Shown: piece after piece, positions 17,663-27,499 of the stretch
Numbering within the stretch: position 1 is the stretch's first letter
Layout of the letters: each line of letters begins with the position of its first letter
Assembly (NCBI GenBank): GCA_035689185.1
Contig: DASSLY010000032.1
Coordinates: 10,772-74,771, forward strand
Reading direction: 5' to 3'
Length of the DNA: 64,000 nucleotides
DNA from: DASSLY01 sp035689185
GTDB taxonomy: Bacteria > Actinomycetota > Actinomycetes > Actinomycetales > Dermatophilaceae
The notes under the pieces: model-generated
The model's input: the letters and a program-made list of their open reading frames with translations, nothing else
Told to the model about the DNA's origin: nothing
The model's database searches: none
Program-made: the position numbers and the translations under genes

Positions 17663-20656
17663 ATGCTGTCGGTGTCCGTGCTCGGGACTGTCGAGGTTGT
17701 CCGGGACGGCGTCCGGCTCGACGTTCCCGCGGGCAAGACCTCTGAGTTGCTGGCCCGGCTAGCCCTCGCAGCGGGGTCGCACGTGCGCGCGGACGCGCTC
17801 ATCGAGGACCTGTGGTCGACGCCGACTGAGCGCAACACCTTGCAGTCGAAGGTCTCCCAGCTGCGCCGGGCGCTGGGCGACCGGGATCTGGTCGTGGGCT
17901 CCCAGGACGGTTACGTCCTGGGCATCGATCCGGCTGCCGTGGACGCCGTCCGGGTCGTCCAACTCGCTGCGCAGGCGACGCAGGCACGGGCCGCGGGTGA
18001 CGCGGCTACGGCGCTGGATCGGGCGCGCGAGGGGCTGGCGCTCTTTCGCGGGGACGTGCTCGTCGACGTCGGCGGCTGGGCGGCCCCGCACCGCACCCGG
18101 CTGGAACACGTGCGGCTCGGCCTGGTCGAGGATGCGATGGCCGCCCGCGTCGAGCTCGGTGCCGGCGCCGAGGTCGTCGGCGAGCTCGAGACACTGGTCG
18201 AACAGCACCCGCTCCGCGAGGGTCTGTGGACTTCGCTCATCACCGCGCTCTACCGGGCCGGCAGGCAGGCCGAGGCGCTCGCGGCGTACCGGACGGTGCG
18301 ACGGATGCTCCTCGACGAGCTCGGGATCGAGCCGGGGCAGGCGCTGCGCTTGCTGGGGCGCCTGGTCCTGCAGCAGAGCCCGAGCCTGGACACCGGTGGG
18401 CGACCCCAGGCGACCGGTGTGCCCGGCAACCTGCCCGTGCCGGTAGCACCGATGGTCGGTCGTGACCAGGACCTCGAGGCTCTGGTCTCCGCGATGGGCA
18501 AGCACCGGCTGGTGACCGTGGTGGGCACTGCCGGAGTGGGCAAGACCCGGCTCGCCGTCGAGGCCGGGCGCGGGCTGACGGCACCGGGCGGGGTCTGGCT
18601 GGTGCGACTGGACACGATCGACACGGGCGCCGGGCTGCCGCAGGTCGTGGCCGAGACCCTGCACGTGCCCGGTGGCGAGCAGGCGCTCCGCGAACGGCTT
18701 GCCGGTGCGGGGACGGTCCTGCTGCTGGACAACTGCGAGCACGTGGTCGAGCCGGCGGGCGCGTTGGCGCGGTCCCTGCTGGACGCGGTACCGCAGCTGC
18801 GCGTGCTCGCGACCAGCCAGCTCCCGCTGGGTCTGGAGGACGAGCACGTGCACCCGCTCGAACCTCTCAGCCAGGACCAGTCCGTCACCCTGTTCGCCCT
18901 CCGCGCCCGGCAGCTGCGGCGCGGGATCGTGATGGACTGCGACACGGTCGCGGCCGTGGTCGAGGTGTGCCGGTCCCTGGACGGCCTGCCGTTGGCGATC
19001 GAGCTCGCGGCCTCGCGGGTGCGCTCGATGTCGGTCCGCGACATCGCGCGACACCTGGACGACCGGTTCGTGCTGCTGCGCGACCCGACCAGCTCGCGAT
19101 CCGAGCGGCGCCGGGCCTTGGCCGGCGCGATCGCCTGGAGCTACGAGCTGCTGTTCCCCGACGACCAACGCGCCCTGTGGGCGCTGTCCTGCTTCGCCGG
19201 GGACGCAGGCCTGGACGCCACCGAGCACGTGCTCGTCGCGCTCGGGGTGCCCCGCACCGCGGTGCTCGACACGATCGGCCGGCTGGTCGACCGGAGCCTG
19301 ACCAGCGTCGAGGACACCGAGGGCGGCGCGGTGCGCTACCGTCTGCTCGACTCCATCCAGGCCTTCGCCGCGGCGCGGATGGCCGAGTCCGGTGAGGCGC
19401 CAACGGCCGCGTCCGCACATGCCGCCTGGTACGCCGCGACCGCGGCCTGGTGCGCGGAGCACGTCCGGGGCGACCGCCAGCCCGAGTGCTTGGTGATCGC
19501 GCGGACGGAACGCGCGAACGTCGACGTTGCGTTGGCGTGGTGCGCCGCGCACGACCCCAGCCTGGGGCTGCGGATCGTGAACGGGTTCGGCTGGACCTGG
19601 GTCGTGCTGGGCGACGGCTCGGCGGGTGCGGCCCGGATCCGTCAGGCCCTGACGCCGCTGGCCCCGGCGCGGGAGCGGGCCACTGCCCTCCTGCTGGCCG
19701 GTTGGCTGGAGGCCTCGGCCGGCAACGTCGCGCTCGCCGAGGCGGACCTTGACAGTGCCGCCGACCTGACGACGGGACTGGACGACCCCGTGATCGTCGC
19801 CGACGTCGAGCGCCACCGCGCCTTTCTCGCCATCCAGCAGGGACGGCCCGACCGAGTGCTCTCCCACGCGGCGGCCGCCCTGGCAACCTACCGTCGGCTC
19901 GACCTGCCGTGGCACACCGCGGCCGGCCTGCTGCTGTCAGCCTACGGATCCCTGATGCTGGGCGACACGGCGGCCGCGACCCGGAACGCCACCGAAGCGG
20001 TCGGTCTGCTGCGGCCGATCGGCGACTCATGGGGGATGGTGCATGCAGAGGCCATGCTGGGCGGGATCGCACAGGCCGAGCACCGGTATGACGACGCGGC
20101 GCGCGCGCTCGCACGGGCCGCCGACGAGTCCGCCATCCTGGGGTTCCGCGGCCAGGCCGCCTTGCACCGCGCCACCCTGGCGCGCGTCCAGCAGCGCGTC
20201 GCCGACCCTGCGGCGGTTGCCTCCTTCGCGCAGGCGATCCAGGACGCGCTGTCGGTGGGCGACGGGCGACTCGCCGCCACCGCCCGGCTCCACCTGGCCC
20301 GGATGCTGCGGGGGACCGGCAAGGGCGCCGACGCCGTCGCCCTGCTCGAGGAGAACGAGCGGTGGTACCGCTCCGCCGGCGGCGGCGACTACGCCCTGCT
20401 CACGCGCTGCGTGCTCGCGGCCCAGCGCGACGACGACCAGACGCTGCGATCGGTGCTGGCCGACGCCCGGGCCACTGCCAACTTGGAGGTGCAAGTCTTC
20501 GCGCTCGACGCGCTCGCCCGCCTCGCCGCACGGTCGGGCGACCGCGATACCGCCGTCGCCCTGCTCGCGGAGTCGGACCGCCTCGCGGACGCGGTCAGCC
20601 ACCTCGTCGACGCGAGCGACCGCATCGACGCTGCTGCGGCACGGGAATTCGGGTGA
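17663..20656 (+). CDS. BTAD/NB-ARC (SARP-LAL type) transcriptional regulator
   Basis: 997-aa multidomain regulator of the AfsR type. The N-terminal winged helix (about residues 1-90) lacks some of the usual length. The bacterial transcriptional activation domain follows (about 95-240, with AGRQAEALAAYRTVRRMLLDELGIEPG). An NB-ARC/STAND ATPase has Walker A VGTAGVGKTRLAVEA (about 284-298) and Walker B TVLLLDNCEHVVE. The C-terminal 400 residues are TPR-like repeats (ARRANVDVALAWCA, AGWLEASAGNVALAEADLDSA, ALARAADESAILGF). STAND regulators are ATP-dependent switches for secondary metabolism or stress. The target is probably the divergent leftward group. Confidence 0.82.
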   Translation: MLSVSVLGTVEVVRDGVRLDVPAGKTSELLARLALAAGSHVRADALIEDLWSTPTERNTLQSKVSQLRRALGDRDLVVGSQDGYVLGIDPAAVDAVRVVQLAAQATQARAAGDAATALDRAREGLALFRGDVLVDVGGWAAPHRTRLEHVRLGLVEDAMAARVELGAGAEVVGELETLVEQHPLREGLWTSLITALYRAGRQAEALAAYRTVRRMLLDELGIEPGQALRLLGRLVLQQSPSLDTGGRPQATGVPGNLPVPVAPMVGRDQDLEALVSAMGKHRLVTVVGTAGVGKTRLAVEAGRGLTAPGGVWLVRLDTIDTGAGLPQVVAETLHVPGGEQALRERLAGAGTVLLLDNCEHVVEPAGALARSLLDAVPQLRVLATSQLPLGLEDEHVHPLEPLSQDQSVTLFALRARQLRRGIVMDCDTVAAVVEVCRSLDGLPLAIELAASRVRSMSVRDIARHLDDRFVLLRDPTSSRSERRRALAGAIAWSYELLFPDDQRALWALSCFAGDAGLDATEHVLVALGVPRTAVLDTIGRLVDRSLTSVEDTEGGAVRYRLLDSIQAFAAARMAESGEAPTAASAHAAWYAATAAWCAEHVRGDRQPECLVIARTERANVDVALAWCAAHDPSLGLRIVNGFGWTWVVLGDGSAGAARIRQALTPLAPARERATALLLAGWLEASAGNVALAEADLDSAADLTTGLDDPVIVADVERHRAFLAIQQGRPDRVLSHAAAALATYRRLDLPWHTAAGLLLSAYGSLMLGDTAAATRNATEAVGLLRPIGDSWGMVHAEAMLGGIAQAEHRYDDAARALARAADESAILGFRGQAALHRATLARVQQRVADPAAVASFAQAIQDALSVGDGRLAATARLHLARMLRGTGKGADAVALLEENERWYRSAGGGDYALLTRCVLAAQRDDDQTLRSVLADARATANLEVQVFALDALARLAARSGDRDTAVALLAESDRLADAVSHLVDASDRIDAAAAREFG

Positions 20657-20848
20657 CCAGGCAGTGGGCCACCCCCGTTGCATTCCCGCTGATGCGCCTG
20701 TGCGGTCCACCAGGCGGTAACCGCCACCGCTCTCCGGGAGCGCCGAGGTAGGTGCGCCATACGCGTCTCCACGGGACGACCGCGAGGTGACGACAACCGG
20801 GGAACGGCTGACCACGGTGTCGGTCGTGTCCCCGTCCAGGCTGCCGGT

Positions 20849-22189
20849 CTAAGCGAGCCGGGTGAGGGCGGTGTCGATGGTGGTGACCGCGCGGTCGACC
20901 TCGGCCGGGGTGATCGTGGCCGGCGGCACGACATGCAGCCGGTTCTCCGCCAGGAGGGGCAGCACGCCCAGTTCCAGCAGGGTGGACCGCAACCGCGCCA
21001 TGGCGGCCGGGTCCAGCGGCCGCCGGGTCTCACGGTCGGCGACCAGCTCGACCGCCCAGAAGACACCGGTGCCGCGGACCTCGCCGACCAGCTCGTGCCG
21101 GGCGGCGAGATCGTGCAGCCCCGGGCCTAGGTGCTGGTCGCCGATCATGGCAGCGTTTTCGACGACGCCCTCTTCGGCCATCGCGGTCAGGCTGGCCACG
21201 ATGCTTGCTGCCGCGAGCGGGTGGCCGGAGTAGGTGAGACCGCCTGGGAACACGCGGTCGTCGAATGCCGCGGACACCGGGTCGGAGATGATCACCCCGC
21301 CGACCGGGACGTAGCCGGAGTTCACGCCCTTGGCGAAGGTCACCAGGTCGGGGCGGACGTCGAAGGCGTCCAGGGCCAGCCACCGGCCGGTCCGGGCGAA
21401 GCCTGCCATCACCTCGTCCAGGATGAGCAGGATGCCGTAACGGTCGGCGATCGCTCGCACCCCGGGCAGGTAGCCGGGGGGTGGCACCAGGATTCCGGCC
21501 GTCCCCGGGATGGTCTCCAGCAAGATCGCGGCGACGGTGTCCGGTCCCTCGGCCTGGACGACGCGCTCCAGGTGGTGCAGCGCCCGGGCGCACTCCTCCT
21601 GCGGTGTCGTCGCCCAGAACTCGGTGCGGTACAGGTACGGGCCGAACGCGTGCACGTGGCCGCGGGCGAACTCGTTCGGTATGCGGCGCCAGTCACCGGT
21701 CGCGACGATCGCCGCCCCGGTGTTGCCGTGGTACGAGCGGTAGTGGGAGACGATCTTGTCGCGGCCGGTAGTGAGACGCGCCATACGGATTGCGTTCTCG
21801 TTCGCGTCGGCGCCGCCGTTGGTGAAGAACACCTTGGAGAACCCCTCCGGTGCCCGCTGCAGGATCAGGCGCGCGGCCTCCGCGCGGGTCTCGTTGGCGT
21901 ACGCCGGTGCCGCGGTCGCCAGCTTCTGCGCCTGCGCGACGATCGCCGCGACCACCTTGGGGTGCTGGTGGCCGAGGTTGGTGTAGACCAGCTGGCTGGA
22001 CAGGTCCAGGTACTGCTTGCCGTCGTGGTCCCAGACGACGCAGCCGTTGCCGCCGGCGATGGGCAAGGGGGATAACTGCGCCTGCGCCGACCAGGACTGG
22101 AAGACCGACGCGGTATCCAGCCGGGCAACGGCCGCGTTGCCGCGTTGGGGCACGTCGGTGGTCGAATGGCTCGCCGTCGGCGTCGTCAT
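20849..22189 (-). CDS. Class III PLP-dependent aminotransferase
   Basis: 446-aa omega-amino acid aminotransferase. Typical motifs: YLDLSSQLVYTNLGHQHPKV (about residues 57-76), FFTNGGADANENAIRMAR for the cofactor phosphate, ILILDEVMAGFARTG with the PLP-ring Asp, and LVTFAKGVNSGYVPVGG with Schiff-base Lys near 287. The substrate is not determined; pyruvate-dependent beta-alanine, polyamine or amino-alcohol transaminases share this architecture. A PucR-like regulator remnant lies on its divergent side. The start has several Met/Val alternatives in the first 20 residues. Confidence 0.85.
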   Translation of the reverse strand: MTTPTASHSTTDVPQRGNAAVARLDTASVFQSWSAQAQLSPLPIAGGNGCVVWDHDGKQYLDLSSQLVYTNLGHQHPKVVAAIVAQAQKLATAAPAYANETRAEAARLILQRAPEGFSKVFFTNGGADANENAIRMARLTTGRDKIVSHYRSYHGNTGAAIVATGDWRRIPNEFARGHVHAFGPYLYRTEFWATTPQEECARALHHLERVVQAEGPDTVAAILLETIPGTAGILVPPPGYLPGVRAIADRYGILLILDEVMAGFARTGRWLALDAFDVRPDLVTFAKGVNSGYVPVGGVIISDPVSAAFDDRVFPGGLTYSGHPLAAASIVASLTAMAEEGVVENAAMIGDQHLGPGLHDLAARHELVGEVRGTGVFWAVELVADRETRRPLDPAAMARLRSTLLELGVLPLLAENRLHVVPPATITPAEVDRAVTTIDTALTRLA

Positions 22190-22289
22190 GCCTGCATCCT
22201 CCCTCGCGGCACCGGCTCATCTGGTCGCTCCGTCCAGCCGGCACGCGTCATACGTGCCACATTGTCGTCGCGAGACCCCCAGGTATGCC

Positions 22290-22450
22290 GTGCCACCCAC
22301 CTTGGCGTCGTTGCTGCGACGCCCCGACCTTCACCTGCGGCTGGTTGCCGGCGCCGACGAGTCGGGAACCGGGCTGCCGACACCGCTGGTCTGGGCGCAC
22401 AGCTGCGACCCGCGGGACGCCACGCCCTGGCTCACCGTGGGGTCCACAGC
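22290..22450 (+). pseudogene. PucR-family regulator, N-terminal remnant
   Basis: From a GTG at 22290 the frame reads PPTLASLLRRPDLHLRLVAG, then LVWAHSCDPRDATPWLTVG. This matches the beginning of PucR/purine-catabolism-type regulators (consensus of the type 'PTLxxLLxRPDLxLRLxxG ... LRWVHVSELxDPTPWLxGGELxLTTG'). Similarity stops after the GG position, and the frame runs on as low-complexity Thr/Pro/Ala into the next gene. PucR regulators are often divergent from class III aminotransferase genes, as here, so the aminotransferase has probably lost its regulator. Between 22190 and 22587 nothing else is recognised. Confidence 0.55.
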
Positions 22451-22587
22451 TGCAACCACGCCCACACCCGAGACTGACGCCGCGCCGGCGACTCCACGGA
22501 CCCACGCGCAGCTCAGCCAACCATCAGCCGACCTTGTTGAGGCCGTCCGTGCGCCGGCCCCCGGTGGTAGCGTTCGGTCAAAGGTCG

Positions 22588-23844
22588 GTGAGGGGCGTGG
22601 GACGATTCGCGCGGGTTGGCGCCGTCATCGTTGTCGTCTGCGCCGGATCAGTCTTGCCTCCCGGCGCGGCGGAGGCGGCCGCACTCTCGCCATCGGCAAT
22701 CCACCTGTGCAGCGTCTCGTCGACGGAACAAGCCGGCGACGGCGTCAGTTTCACGCCGTCAATGAGCGAAGATGGCCGCTACCTTGCGTTCGTTTCCGAC
22801 TCGACCAATCTGGCGCAGCCGCACGGCAAGAACCAAAACCTCTACCTCCGCGACCGGCAGGCAGGGACGACCACCTCGGTCGACGTCAACGCTGCCGGCC
22901 AAGCGGGCAACGGGTTCGCACGATTTCCCGCGGTCAGCGCCGACGGCACCAGTGTCGCGTTCTACTCAACGTCGACGAACCTGGTGCCTAACGACAGCAA
23001 CGGGGTCCCGGACATCTTCGTACGGTCGCTGACCGGCGGAGAACTGGAGCGGGTAAGCGTGTCCACGGCGGGCACAGAGGCCGACGGCTTCAGTTCCAGT
23101 CTCGGCATCAGTGCAACCGGGCGTTACGTCGCCTTCGTCTCGGCCGCCAACAACCTGACGGCCGACGACGATAACCCGGGTCCCGACGTGTTCGTCCGCG
23201 ATCGCGCGGCAGGTACGACTCGCCGGGTGAGCGACCTGCCTGCCGGAGCCGACGTCGACGCATACTGGACGGCGATCAGCGGCGATGGGACAAGAGTGGC
23301 GTTTGCATCATTCACGAATGGCGCCCCACGGCCAACGGTGGTTCAGGGAGTATTCCTCGTAGACGTGCGCACCCAGACGACGACGGTCGTCTCGGACCTG
23401 GACCCCGGCCCCTTCGCGCGGGTGGTGCTCAGCGGTGATGGGCGAAAGCTCGCCTTCACCTCGCAGGCCAACGGGGTCGTCGCGGGCGACGCGGACGGCA
23501 AGATCGACGTCTTCCTGTATCGCAGGGTCACCGGGGTCACGGCGAAGGTGAGCCGACGGACACGCAACGGCATCACGGGCAGTCTTGCGATCACCCCGGA
23601 CGGCCGCTACCTGGTCTTTTCCTCCGCCGACATTGTGACGAACCCGACCGACGGCAAGCTCGTCCGCTTCGACACCACGACGGGCGCGAGGCGACGCCTG
23701 TCTCTGCCCGACGGGACCTTCATCCATGGCGGGCAACCGACGACCGCGCTTGGCGGCCGTCTCCTCGCGTTCCAGTCTGGCGTCCCAGGTCTGGACGCTG
23801 CGTACCCCGGGGCCTTCGGGGTCTTCACCGCCAGGCTCCGCTGA
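22588..23844 (+). CDS. Secreted TolB/PD40-like beta-propeller protein
   Basis: About 418 aa. A basic start, hydrophobic core VGAVIVVVCAGSVLPPG and AEA-A cleavage-like site form a Sec signal peptide. Six repeats follow the pattern 'S-x-D-G-R-Y-x-A-F-x-S-x-x-x-N-L' (RYLAFVSDSTNL, TSVAFYSTSTNL, RYVAFVSAANNL, TRVAFASFTN, RKLAFTSQANGV, RYLVFSSADIV), typical of WD40-like PD40/TolB propellers. It probably acts outside the cell as a binding scaffold; no enzyme motif is seen. The start may be GTG at 22588 or GTG at 22597; the open frame extends much further upstream but is not coding there. Confidence 0.7.
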   Translation: MRGVGRFARVGAVIVVVCAGSVLPPGAAEAAALSPSAIHLCSVSSTEQAGDGVSFTPSMSEDGRYLAFVSDSTNLAQPHGKNQNLYLRDRQAGTTTSVDVNAAGQAGNGFARFPAVSADGTSVAFYSTSTNLVPNDSNGVPDIFVRSLTGGELERVSVSTAGTEADGFSSSLGISATGRYVAFVSAANNLTADDDNPGPDVFVRDRAAGTTRRVSDLPAGADVDAYWTAISGDGTRVAFASFTNGAPRPTVVQGVFLVDVRTQTTTVVSDLDPGPFARVVLSGDGRKLAFTSQANGVVAGDADGKIDVFLYRRVTGVTAKVSRRTRNGITGSLAITPDGRYLVFSSADIVTNPTDGKLVRFDTTTGARRRLSLPDGTFIHGGQPTTALGGRLLAFQSGVPGLDAAYPGAFGVFTARLR

Positions 23845-24105
23845 CCGGGACCCGACGCGGTTTCGCGCACCGCGGCAGGTGCGGCCGCTGGCGGTTCGGG
23901 ATGACGACGTGCCGCCGAGTCTTCGGGGTCGCTCCCGTCCCGCCCATGGACCAGCCGCACGTTCACCGGCTGCCAGCGCCCTCTCCCTCGCCGGTCGCAC
24001 TGCCGGTCCCGGCGGTGACCACCGGCACATCGGCTCGGCCGGCGGACCTCCCTTAACCCCAACCGGCAGGCCCGCTGAGCCCGGCAATGCCGGCCACACC
24101 CAGGA

Positions 24106-24984
24106 TCATCGGGTCGCGCCTTCGGCATACCAGCGCAACAGGTCTGCGCGCACCCGGGCGGCGTCGACCTCGGACGCGTCCTGGACGATCATCGGAACGG
24201 GGGGGGCGATGCGGAGCTGGGCGAAGACCGCCGGGTAGTCCATCAGCCCGGCCCCGGCGGCGCAGTAGCCGGTTGCGACCACGTCCTTGGCCTGGGTCCC
24301 GACGACCCTGTCGCCGAGCAGGTCCACGGCCTGGCCCAGTATGTCGTCCTGCCGGGCGATCGTCTGCGGGGTGAGCAGGTTGGCGGGGTCGAGCACGATG
24401 CCGAGTGGGGCGTCGGCGCCGAGCTGGTCGAGCAGCTCGGCGGCGGCGGGGGCGTCGCGGATGACGTTGGCGGGCTCGGGTTCCACGCCGAGGAGGATCC
24501 CGGCGTCCCGGGCGGCTTCCAGGAGTGGGTCGAGCGTGCGACGCAGGTCGGCCCAGGCGGACGGTTCGCCGTTGGCGGGGTGGGCACGCCACATGCTGGT
24601 GGGATCGCGGGTGCCGGTGCAAAGGGTGAGGACTTGGGCGCCGAGCACGGGAATCAGCCCGATCAGCCGGACGGCCTGCCGAGTCTGCAGGGTCCGGAGC
24701 TCCAGGTCGGGATGGACCATGTTGAAGGTGCCGGACACGCTGGGGATGCCCAGCCCCGCGGCATCGAAGGCCTTCCGCACCGTGGTGAAATCCTCGTCGT
24801 CGACCTCGCCGGCAAGGGTGGAGCGCCCGACGGCGGCGAAGTTCCAGTGCGCCAGCGGGTACCCCGCCGCGGCCACCGCCGAAGCCACCTGAGCGGGGGT
24901 CTCCCGCCGGAAGGTGCGGGCGAAGATGCCGAGCCGATGCGCCAGGCCCAGCCGATCTGGGGTGGGGCCGCTGACGGGCCTCAC
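24106..24984 (-). CDS. Sugar phosphate isomerase/epimerase (xylose isomerase-like TIM barrel)
   Basis: 292-aa TIM barrel of the AP-endonuclease 2/xylose isomerase-like family. Visible elements: LAHRLGIFARTFRR at the start, IPSVSGTFNMVHPD, LLGVEPEPANVIRD (catalytic-type Glu), LGIVLDPANLLTP and VGTQAKDVVATG (metal-binding Asp and Lys/Asp positions). Substrate unknown. The GTG start at 24984 overlaps the TGA of the upstream oxidoreductase (GTGA), so the two form a unit, probably for polyol or inositol-type sugar catabolism. Confidence 0.78.
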   Translation of the reverse strand: MRPVSGPTPDRLGLAHRLGIFARTFRRETPAQVASAVAAAGYPLAHWNFAAVGRSTLAGEVDDEDFTTVRKAFDAAGLGIPSVSGTFNMVHPDLELRTLQTRQAVRLIGLIPVLGAQVLTLCTGTRDPTSMWRAHPANGEPSAWADLRRTLDPLLEAARDAGILLGVEPEPANVIRDAPAAAELLDQLGADAPLGIVLDPANLLTPQTIARQDDILGQAVDLLGDRVVGTQAKDVVATGYCAAGAGLMDYPAVFAQLRIAPPVPMIVQDASEVDAARVRADLLRWYAEGATR

Positions 24985-26015
24985 AGCTGCACCTCGTTGC
25001 CGGTCAGCACGGCGGTGGCGGTGCCCTCGATCAGCCGGAGTGCCTGCAGACCGTCGTGCACGTCGGGGTCTGGCCGGCCGGCCCCTCGGATGGTGCGGGC
25101 GAAGGCCTCGGCCTGGCGTTCGTAGGCGTCGCCGTCGGTGAGGGCGGGGCTGACCGTCTGGCCGTCGGCGTAGGCGCGGACGGTGGCGGCTCTGCGGTAG
25201 AACGGAAAGTGGGTGTCGACCCGGACGGTGCCGGCGGAGCCGAACACCTCCACGCCCTCGGTCGGCTCGCCGGGGACGTCGGCGGCGATGCTGACCGTGC
25301 CGACTGCGCCCGAGACGGTGGTCAACAGCAGCTGCCAGGCTTGGTCCTTGTCGTCCTCGCGGTGGCGCGCGAGCACGGATGCGACGTCGCCGAGCAGGAA
25401 GCGGACGGTGTCGAAGACGTGCGCACCGTGGGTAGCCAGCAGGTACCGGCGACGGTCGGCCTTGAAGCTCGCCTCGGTCTGGCGGGTGGCCGTGTCGGCG
25501 TAGACGTGCGGGAACAGGGTTGCCTCGATGCCGGCACGCAGGTCGCCGATTCGGTACCACGCATGGAACGAGCGCGCCTGGCCGAGCCGCTCGACGACGA
25601 ACTGCCGGGCGTACTGCATACCCTCGTCGTGCCGTTTCATGGCGCCGACCTGCAGCACCAGACCGGTCCGACCCACCAGCCCGGCCAGCAGCTCCGCCTC
25701 GTGCACCGTTGCGGCCAGCGGCTTCTCGACCAGCACATGCTTGCCGGCCGCCAGCGCCTGGGTGGTGATCGAGGCGTGGAACCGGTCCGGGGCGGCGACG
25801 ATCACAGCCTCGACGGACGGGTCGGCGAACACCTCTGCCTGGTCGGCGTAGGCCGCTGGTATGCCGTAGCGACGCGCGGCTTGGCGGGCTACCTGCGGGC
25901 TGGGGTCGCTGACGGCGACGAGCCGCACGCCGTCGGCCTTCTCCAGCGCCGGCAGGTGGGCAGCCTGGGCGATCCGGCCGCACCCCACCAGGGCCAATCG
26001 CACCGGTTCGGTCAC
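24981..26015 (-). CDS. Gfo/Idh/MocA-family oxidoreductase
   Basis: 344-aa NAD(P)-dependent sugar or inositol dehydrogenase-like enzyme. Rossmann motif VRLALVGCGRIAQAAHLPAL at residues 4-23. VEKPLA carries the conserved Lys of the EKP motif. The C-terminal alpha/beta domain follows (VEVFGSAGTVRVDTHFPF). The start is GTG at 26015, preceded by a GGAGG ribosome site; the upstream in-frame extension is not coding. It is translationally coupled to the downstream isomerase. The 197 bp upstream (26016-26212) contain no gene and should hold the promoter. Confidence 0.82.
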   Translation of the reverse strand: MTEPVRLALVGCGRIAQAAHLPALEKADGVRLVAVSDPSPQVARQAARRYGIPAAYADQAEVFADPSVEAVIVAAPDRFHASITTQALAAGKHVLVEKPLAATVHEAELLAGLVGRTGLVLQVGAMKRHDEGMQYARQFVVERLGQARSFHAWYRIGDLRAGIEATLFPHVYADTATRQTEASFKADRRRYLLATHGAHVFDTVRFLLGDVASVLARHREDDKDQAWQLLLTTVSGAVGTVSIAADVPGEPTEGVEVFGSAGTVRVDTHFPFYRRAATVRAYADGQTVSPALTDGDAYERQAEAFARTIRGAGRPDPDVHDGLQALRLIEGTATAVLTGNEVQL

Positions 26016-26212
26016 GGGTCGCCTCCTGCATGGCGGGCTCTGGGGGGTGCGCGGCTTGGTAGGCATCCGGCGCACAGGTGGGCCGAAACTGGGCACGGAG
26101 CACGAGAGCCTAACGCGGCAGGTGGGCCGGCTGCCGCAGGTGGCCAACCCGCCGTGGACGGCGCAGGACGGGGCCCGGTCACCAGCGGGCGGTATCGCCG
26201 GGCCGGCGACGC

Positions 26213-27457
26213 TCAGGCGAGCGCAGCGTCGATGCGCGCCGCCTCGAAGATGTGGTCGGTGAGGGTGGCCGCGAGACCGGACACGCCCGCGACGTCACCA
26301 AGCTGAGCGGCCACGATCTCCAGCCGCCGGGTCGCCAGGGGCAGCGAGCGAGCGTAGACCGACTCGCGGATGCCGGCGAAGAGCTCGTTGGCCGCCGCCG
26401 CCAGCTCGCCACCGACGACGACGACGCCAGGGTTGAGCAGGCTGACGGCGTCCGACAGCGCGATGCCGATGAGGCGGCCCGCGCGGCGCGAGAGCGCGGT
26501 GGCAAGGGGGTCGCCCGAGCCGACGAGGGCGACGACCTCCGCCACCGAGCTCACCGCGCGGCCGCCGGCGTTCAGGTCGCGGATCAGCGCCCAGCCGCCC
26601 GCGTACGCCTCGATGCACCCGAGGTTGCCGCAACGGCAGAGCGGGGCTGGGCCTTGGTCTGGCGGACTGATCTGGATGTGCCCGATGTCGCCGGCGGCCC
26701 CGTCGGCGCCGCGGTAGATCTGACCGCCGGCGATAATGCCGGCCCCGATGCCGGTGGCCAGCTTGAGCATGACCATCGAGGAGCGGTCGGCATGGCTGGC
26801 GCGGTGCTCCCCCACGGTCATCGCGTTCGCGTCGTTGTCCACCAGAACGGGGCAGTCGAAGCGCTCGGCGAACCAGGAACGGATGGGGTACCCGTCCCAG
26901 CCGGTCATGATCGGCGGGCTGACGACGACCCCTCGCTCGAAGTCGACAGGCCCGGGCAGGGCGATGCCGATGCCCTTCACGGCGCCGGCGTCCCGGCCGG
27001 CCCGGGCGAGCAGGTCATCGAAGAGGGCCTCGACCCTGGCAAGCCAGTCCTTGGGCCCCAGCGTCACCTCCAGGGCCGCCTTCGCCTGGTCGCGGATGGT
27101 GCCGGCGAGGTCGGTCAGGGCGAGCCGCACCCCGGTGGCTCCCGCCTCGGCGATCAACAGCACTCCGCGGTCCGCCCGGAAGTGGAACTGGGTCGGCGGG
27201 CGGCCGCGGGCGGCGGATGTCGGGGACCCCAGGCTGATCAAGCCCGCGGCGTGGAGGGCGTCGAGGCGATTGCCCACGGTGGACCTGGACAGGCCCGTGC
27301 GCTCGATGATCTCGGCGCGCGTCAGGCCGTCGGACGCCCGGATGATGGCAAGCACGTGGCCGGCCGAGCCGCCGGAGTCTTCCCCCTGTCCCCGGCCGTC
27401 ACGGCTGGCTCTCGGCCGGCTCACCGACGGGGGCGACAGGGCCCGGGGTGGGTCCAT
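26213..27457 (-). CDS. ROK-family transcriptional repressor
   Basis: 414-aa ROK repressor. An N-terminal winged helix-turn-helix (SDGLTRAEIIERTGLSRSTV, about residues 42-61) is followed by a sugar-kinase-like domain: GIGIALPGPVDFERG, VDNDANAMTVGEH, LATGIGAGIIAGGQIYRG and the zinc motif CRCGNLGCIEAYAGG. Members bind a sugar or sugar phosphate and release DNA. It diverges from a sugar ABC importer with a perfect 14-bp palindrome in between, so it probably represses that operon and possibly itself. Layout matches the FrcR-FrcBCAK arrangement of rhizobia. Confidence 0.85.
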   Translation of the reverse strand: MDPPRALSPPSVSRPRASRDGRGQGEDSGGSAGHVLAIIRASDGLTRAEIIERTGLSRSTVGNRLDALHAAGLISLGSPTSAARGRPPTQFHFRADRGVLLIAEAGATGVRLALTDLAGTIRDQAKAALEVTLGPKDWLARVEALFDDLLARAGRDAGAVKGIGIALPGPVDFERGVVVSPPIMTGWDGYPIRSWFAERFDCPVLVDNDANAMTVGEHRASHADRSSMVMLKLATGIGAGIIAGGQIYRGADGAAGDIGHIQISPPDQGPAPLCRCGNLGCIEAYAGGWALIRDLNAGGRAVSSVAEVVALVGSGDPLATALSRRAGRLIGIALSDAVSLLNPGVVVVGGELAAAANELFAGIRESVYARSLPLATRRLEIVAAQLGDVAGVSGLAATLTDHIFEAARIDAALA

Positions 27458-27499
27458 CACCGTCCTCCTGACCGCCCTCGACGGAGCGCGCTCCCCATC

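Noticed and set aside
17759..19915. 718-aa antisense frame over the BTAD regulator
   Set aside because: Shadow frame with Gly/Arg/His/Gln composition; the plus strand has clear STAND ATPase motifs.
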